A DNA stretch of 10,732 nt from Lasiodiplodia sp. COLG20. Its lineage: Eukaryota > Ascomycota > Dothideomycetes > Botryosphaeriales > Botryosphaeriaceae. The position numbers were made by a program, and so were the translations under genes. Location of the stretch: the NCBI GenBank assembly GCA_009801085.1, contig VNWV01000087.1, positions 1 to 10,732 on the forward strand, in the 5' to 3' direction. Numbering within the stretch: the first letter of the stretch is position 1; every line of letters starts with the position of its first letter. Shown piece after piece: positions 8,465 through 10,732 of the stretch. Below the pieces are notes generated by a model. The model ran no database searches, was not told the origin of the DNA, and was given only the letters and a program-made list of their open reading frames with translations.

Positions 8465-9117
8465 GTTTATCTCATTAGACGAGACAGGTATACGCCCATT
8501 CCTCTTTCGTCTCCTGCAGTCGCACATGTTTTTCGGTTAATCATGTGGCAAAATGCGTGTGTAGTCTTTACCACTCATCCTTGGTAATTAGTTTGTTTGC
8601 ATATAGTTTGGAGACCCATTGCATCTAGATGCAGATTGCGTAATGCGCGGCGTATGCATCATCAATATGTCATAGCTGCTCTGGTGTAAGAGCAATGCTC
8701 ATGCAGTGTTACCTGATCGGACGATTATTGGCATCTCAACAACTGCCGCATATTCTCAGCAATGACTCACTCGCAACCCAATGCAGGGAGACTTTCAGGG
8801 GTGCTGCTACTGATCAAGTCTTCATGGACTGTATGGTCTACTCGTATGTCTCAAGCCACCCTTACATTCCAAATTCTTGTCCCCCTTGATATTACATTCT
8901 CCATCGTTTTACGCGTCCTAAACCTTATGCTTCATTGTAAACAATGCTCTATCCAGTTCTCTGGTCTCTGATTGGACCGGCCGGCTGGTTGTTCGGATAA
9001 AGCATATGCGTAGGCGAGCGGAGTAACATCAACATTCTGCCGCTGAACCGTTCTGTTACATGGTCGTTTTGAGCGCATTTGCGCGGTGCATCTTATAATA
9101 TGCGGAAACATCCACTT
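8465..9117. other. Intergenic region, no gene recognised
   Basis: This stretch is upstream of the helicase gene. Open frames at 8695-8889 and 8762-8971 (plus strand) overlap in different phases, are short and show no motif, so they are left out as genes. A 14-base perfect palindrome TGCATCTAGATGCA lies at 8620-8633, and a TGCTCT/AGAGCA hairpin with a six-base loop at 8677-8694. Confidence 0.5.
8620..8633. repeat. 14-base perfect palindrome TGCATCTAGATGCA
   Basis: The sequence is identical to its own reverse complement over 14 bases. It lies about 270 bases upstream of the helicase start codon. It could be a dimeric transcription-factor site or chance; only one copy was seen in the window. 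Confidence 0.5.
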
Positions 9118-9654
9118 TTAAGCCCAACGACAGCATCCGCGAATAGCGTCTGACGGCTGGAACTCGTTCCGATAGGTTCAGGGGTTAGCTTGCAGGGAGT
9201 AGTCGCCCTTTGGTGTGCGCCAATATCTCTGGTGCTACGTAACACACATTTGCGCGATCGACGAGAAATCCGACTGTCCCCTCGGCGAACTCGTGTAGGA
9301 GCCCCTTCGCTCCGGAACCTGCAGGCGTTCTAGTCGGTGGCTGGTGAAACAGCTTGCCGTTTCGTCGGTCATTGCTCGTTGCATGATGTTGCAGCCGCGC
9401 TGCACTTGCGCATCGTCTCTCCGCTCAGCTAACGTGCAGTGGAGCGCCGCTAAGAGGGCGTTCAGACAACTCCAAAGTTCTTGATCACATGGAGAAGGGG
9501 GTAGGGCTACGCACTGCTCTGCTGTCAGGCCGCCCAAGCGAGATAGAACAACAAAACCAACCCGACCCACCATTAATTTCCCCTGCCGCGCCACCTCGAC
9601 GTTATCGAGAAGCGATACGCATTGGTGAGGAAACTGCGAAAAGCCAGCCCGAGC
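9118..9654 (-). pseudogene. Probable frame-broken coding remnant, unknown family
   Basis: The minus-strand frame is stop-free for 139 codons from 9654 (stop TGA at 9657-9655) to a stop at 9237-9235, without an ATG near its start. It contains LWSCLNALLAALHCTLAERR and DAQVQRGCNIMQRAMTDE. At the T-run 9360-9362 (AAA on the minus strand) a one-base loss would switch to a second frame reading NGKLFHQPPTRTPAG, then GLLHEFAEGTVGFLV and YVAPEILAHT. At the T-run 9209-9211 a one-base gain would switch to a third frame reading KGDYSLQANP, then a TGA at 9180-9178, then TYRNEFQPSDAIRG up to a stop at 9120-9118. The three segments read as one plausible protein after two homopolymer slips and one nonsense change, the pattern of a decaying gene. 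YVAPEIL recalls the APE motif of protein kinases, but no catalytic loop was found upstream, so I do not call a kinase. The frame joins are inference without a homologue; chance open frames are the alternative. Confidence 0.33.
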
Positions 9655-9795
9655 TCAAATGTCAAAATTTCCAAGCGACTGGGCGTGGGAATATAATAGT
9701 TTTGTACATGTTTCTGAACAGTTGCTTTCTATTTTCGCCATGCACGGCCCGCTAATGAATTTTCTCTTTACTGTGTAGTCGGCGTCATCCACCTG

Positions 9796-10397
9796 CTATC
9801 GTCCACCGGCAGCTCCATTAGGGTTAACGTATGCGATAAGCGAGTGACCCAGCCCAATGCACCTCAGCTGGCTCAGCGCATCGTTGATGGGCGTCAGGGA
9901 GCTGTTCCGATGCTTCGCAATCTAGTTCCTAATAAGCTCGGTTTGAGAGGTTAGCTCAGCTGTGTTGTGCGGTGTTGGGCATCCCAAGTTGCGGTCTCTG
10001 TCTGCGGGGGTGTCGGCGCCCGAGACTTGACACCGAGCTTGGACACCACCGCCTTTGGATCGAGCGAGACCAGCCCTGCGCCTCGGAAGCCGCCTGCGTT
10101 GTTCTGCTTCGTAAAGGCGGCTTCGAAGGCTGCTCTGAAAGCCGGCAGAAACTCAAGTTTAGTGATGTGGTTGATGTGAGATCGCATCAGGTCGTTAATC
10201 TGCTTTCCGTACGCCTTCTTGAGAGGCGCGAAACGGCCCAAATCGAGCGGCTGGAGGAGGTACGATGAGTGCGCAGGCATGCAAAGCGTGACGATCCTGT
10301 GCTTCTAGCAGAACGCGTCGAACTCGGCCGAATTGTAGCTCGCGTGGCTGTCAAGGATCAGAAGGCGCCATGCTCCAGTCGTGCAATACTTTGTGTG
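9796..10397 (-). pseudogene. Pogo/Fot1-type DDE transposase, C-terminal remnant
   Basis: Transposases of this family cut and paste Tc1/mariner-type DNA transposons. The remnant starts at HTKYCTTGAWRLLILDSHAS (10397), which holds the second catalytic Asp, and continues through CMPAHSSYLLQPLDLGRF with the third Asp, then KKAYGKQINDLMRSHINHIT and GGFRGAGLVSLDP. There are 35 codons between the two Asp residues, matching a DD35D arrangement. Defects: TAG at 10307-10305 inside the catalytic domain; a frameshift between about 9990 and 9951, after which homology continues as TSQTELIRN; and TAG at 9924-9922 followed by IAKHRNSSLTPINDALSQL. Both TAG codons could derive from CAG by C-to-T change, as in repeat-induced point mutation. 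The N-terminal DNA-binding domains and the first catalytic Asp are missing, and no terminal inverted repeats were found. A full element would encode about 500 residues; under 200 remain. Confidence 0.87.
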
Positions 10398-10732
10398 TAA
10401 TGGAATTCGCGCTTGATCTGTCGTATATTTTATGAATTGAGTGTATTGCTTGTTGTTTTCCTCTACTTGGTGTTGAACCCAAAGTCGTCTCATAATGAGT
10501 TCATTTTCCATCAACAAAGAGTGCGGGAAGTTGATATGCTCATGATGTTGAGACTGATAAAATAATGAATCAAAGTATTTGCTCGAATAAAAACGTCTAA
10601 TAAAGTCTCTAAGTCCGACCTAGCTTTAGCCGTTGTGGGTTACGGAGATGTCCTAAACAACGTCTTGCTCTTTTATCAAGCAAGATAAAATCTCCAAATT
10701 GCCGTTTCGGAGTGATGACTCTCGGCTACCAC
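10398..10732. other. AT-rich flank, no gene recognised
   Basis: The sequence to the right of the transposase remnant shows no transposase homology, so the element is cut near 10397. Stretches such as 10551-10605 are very AT-rich and stop codons are frequent. The frame on the minus strand upstream of the transposase (10517-10398) is not recognisable. Nested inverted repeats occur at 10664-10690. Confidence 0.5.
10664..10690. repeat. Nested inverted repeats (hairpin-forming)
   Basis: Two overlapping perfect dyads are present: CTTGCT/AGCAAG (10664-10669 and 10679-10684) and TTTTATC/GATAAAA (10671-10677 and 10684-10690). They cannot form fully at the same time, so two alternative hairpins are possible. 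No terminator or gene end is evident nearby. Confidence 0.55.

Noticed and set aside
8620..8700. tRNA or structured RNA gene
   Set aside because: The hairpins are isolated; there is no cloverleaf arrangement and no GGTTCGA-type B box.
9118..9320. Protein kinase pseudogene, suggested by YVAPEIL
   Set aside because: No HRD catalytic loop or DFG was found upstream and no DxWxxG follows, so a single APE-like motif is not enough.
9817..9828. Telomere-like TTAGGGTTA
   Set aside because: Single occurrence, not an array.

Overview
The window looks like nuclear DNA of a filamentous fungus, most likely an ascomycete (Pezizomycotina). The signs are short introns of 47 to 57 bases with GT...AG ends and CTAAC/CTGAC-type branch points, a bicupin oxalate decarboxylase relative, a large DDX60/Ski2-like helicase of the kind found in fungi, and a decayed pogo/Fot1-type transposase. 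The species cannot be named from the sequence. No bacterial operon, CRISPR array, rRNA or tRNA gene was seen.

Layout, left to right. (1) Positions 1-308 hold the 5' end of a minus-strand reading frame that runs off the left edge (unknown product), with inverted GGAAC/GTTCC repeats some 230-380 bases upstream of it. (2) Positions 1134 to about 2025, minus strand, hold the back half of an oxalate decarboxylase-like bicupin gene. Two introns and the metal-binding residues of the second cupin are still readable. The first half of the gene is missing, a disabling change lies at the left border of the remnant, and a premature TAA sits near the end, so it is a pseudogene. (3) About 850 bases without a recognised gene follow. 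(4) Positions 2879-8350, minus strand, hold the only clearly intact gene: a four-exon, 1772-residue DExH helicase with an N-terminal PIN-like region. All splice junctions keep frame. One intron splits the Gly codon of the Walker A motif, and a short upstream reading frame overlaps the start codon. (5) Positions 8454 to about 9117 are intergenic with small palindromes. (6) Positions 9118-9654, minus strand, look like a frame-broken coding remnant of unknown family. (7) Positions 9796-10397, minus strand, are the C-terminal part of a pogo-like DDE transposase with stops and a frameshift. (8) The right end is AT-rich with a strong hairpin and no gene.

The genes do not form a cluster or pathway. 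One conserved housekeeping-type RNA helicase gene is flanked on both sides by decaying sequence, which fits a gene-poor, transposon-touched stretch of a fungal chromosome. I did not find a convincing new biological system. The observations most worth checking are the predicted PIN-helicase architecture, the intron inside the ATP-binding loop, and the unidentified frame-hopping remnant.
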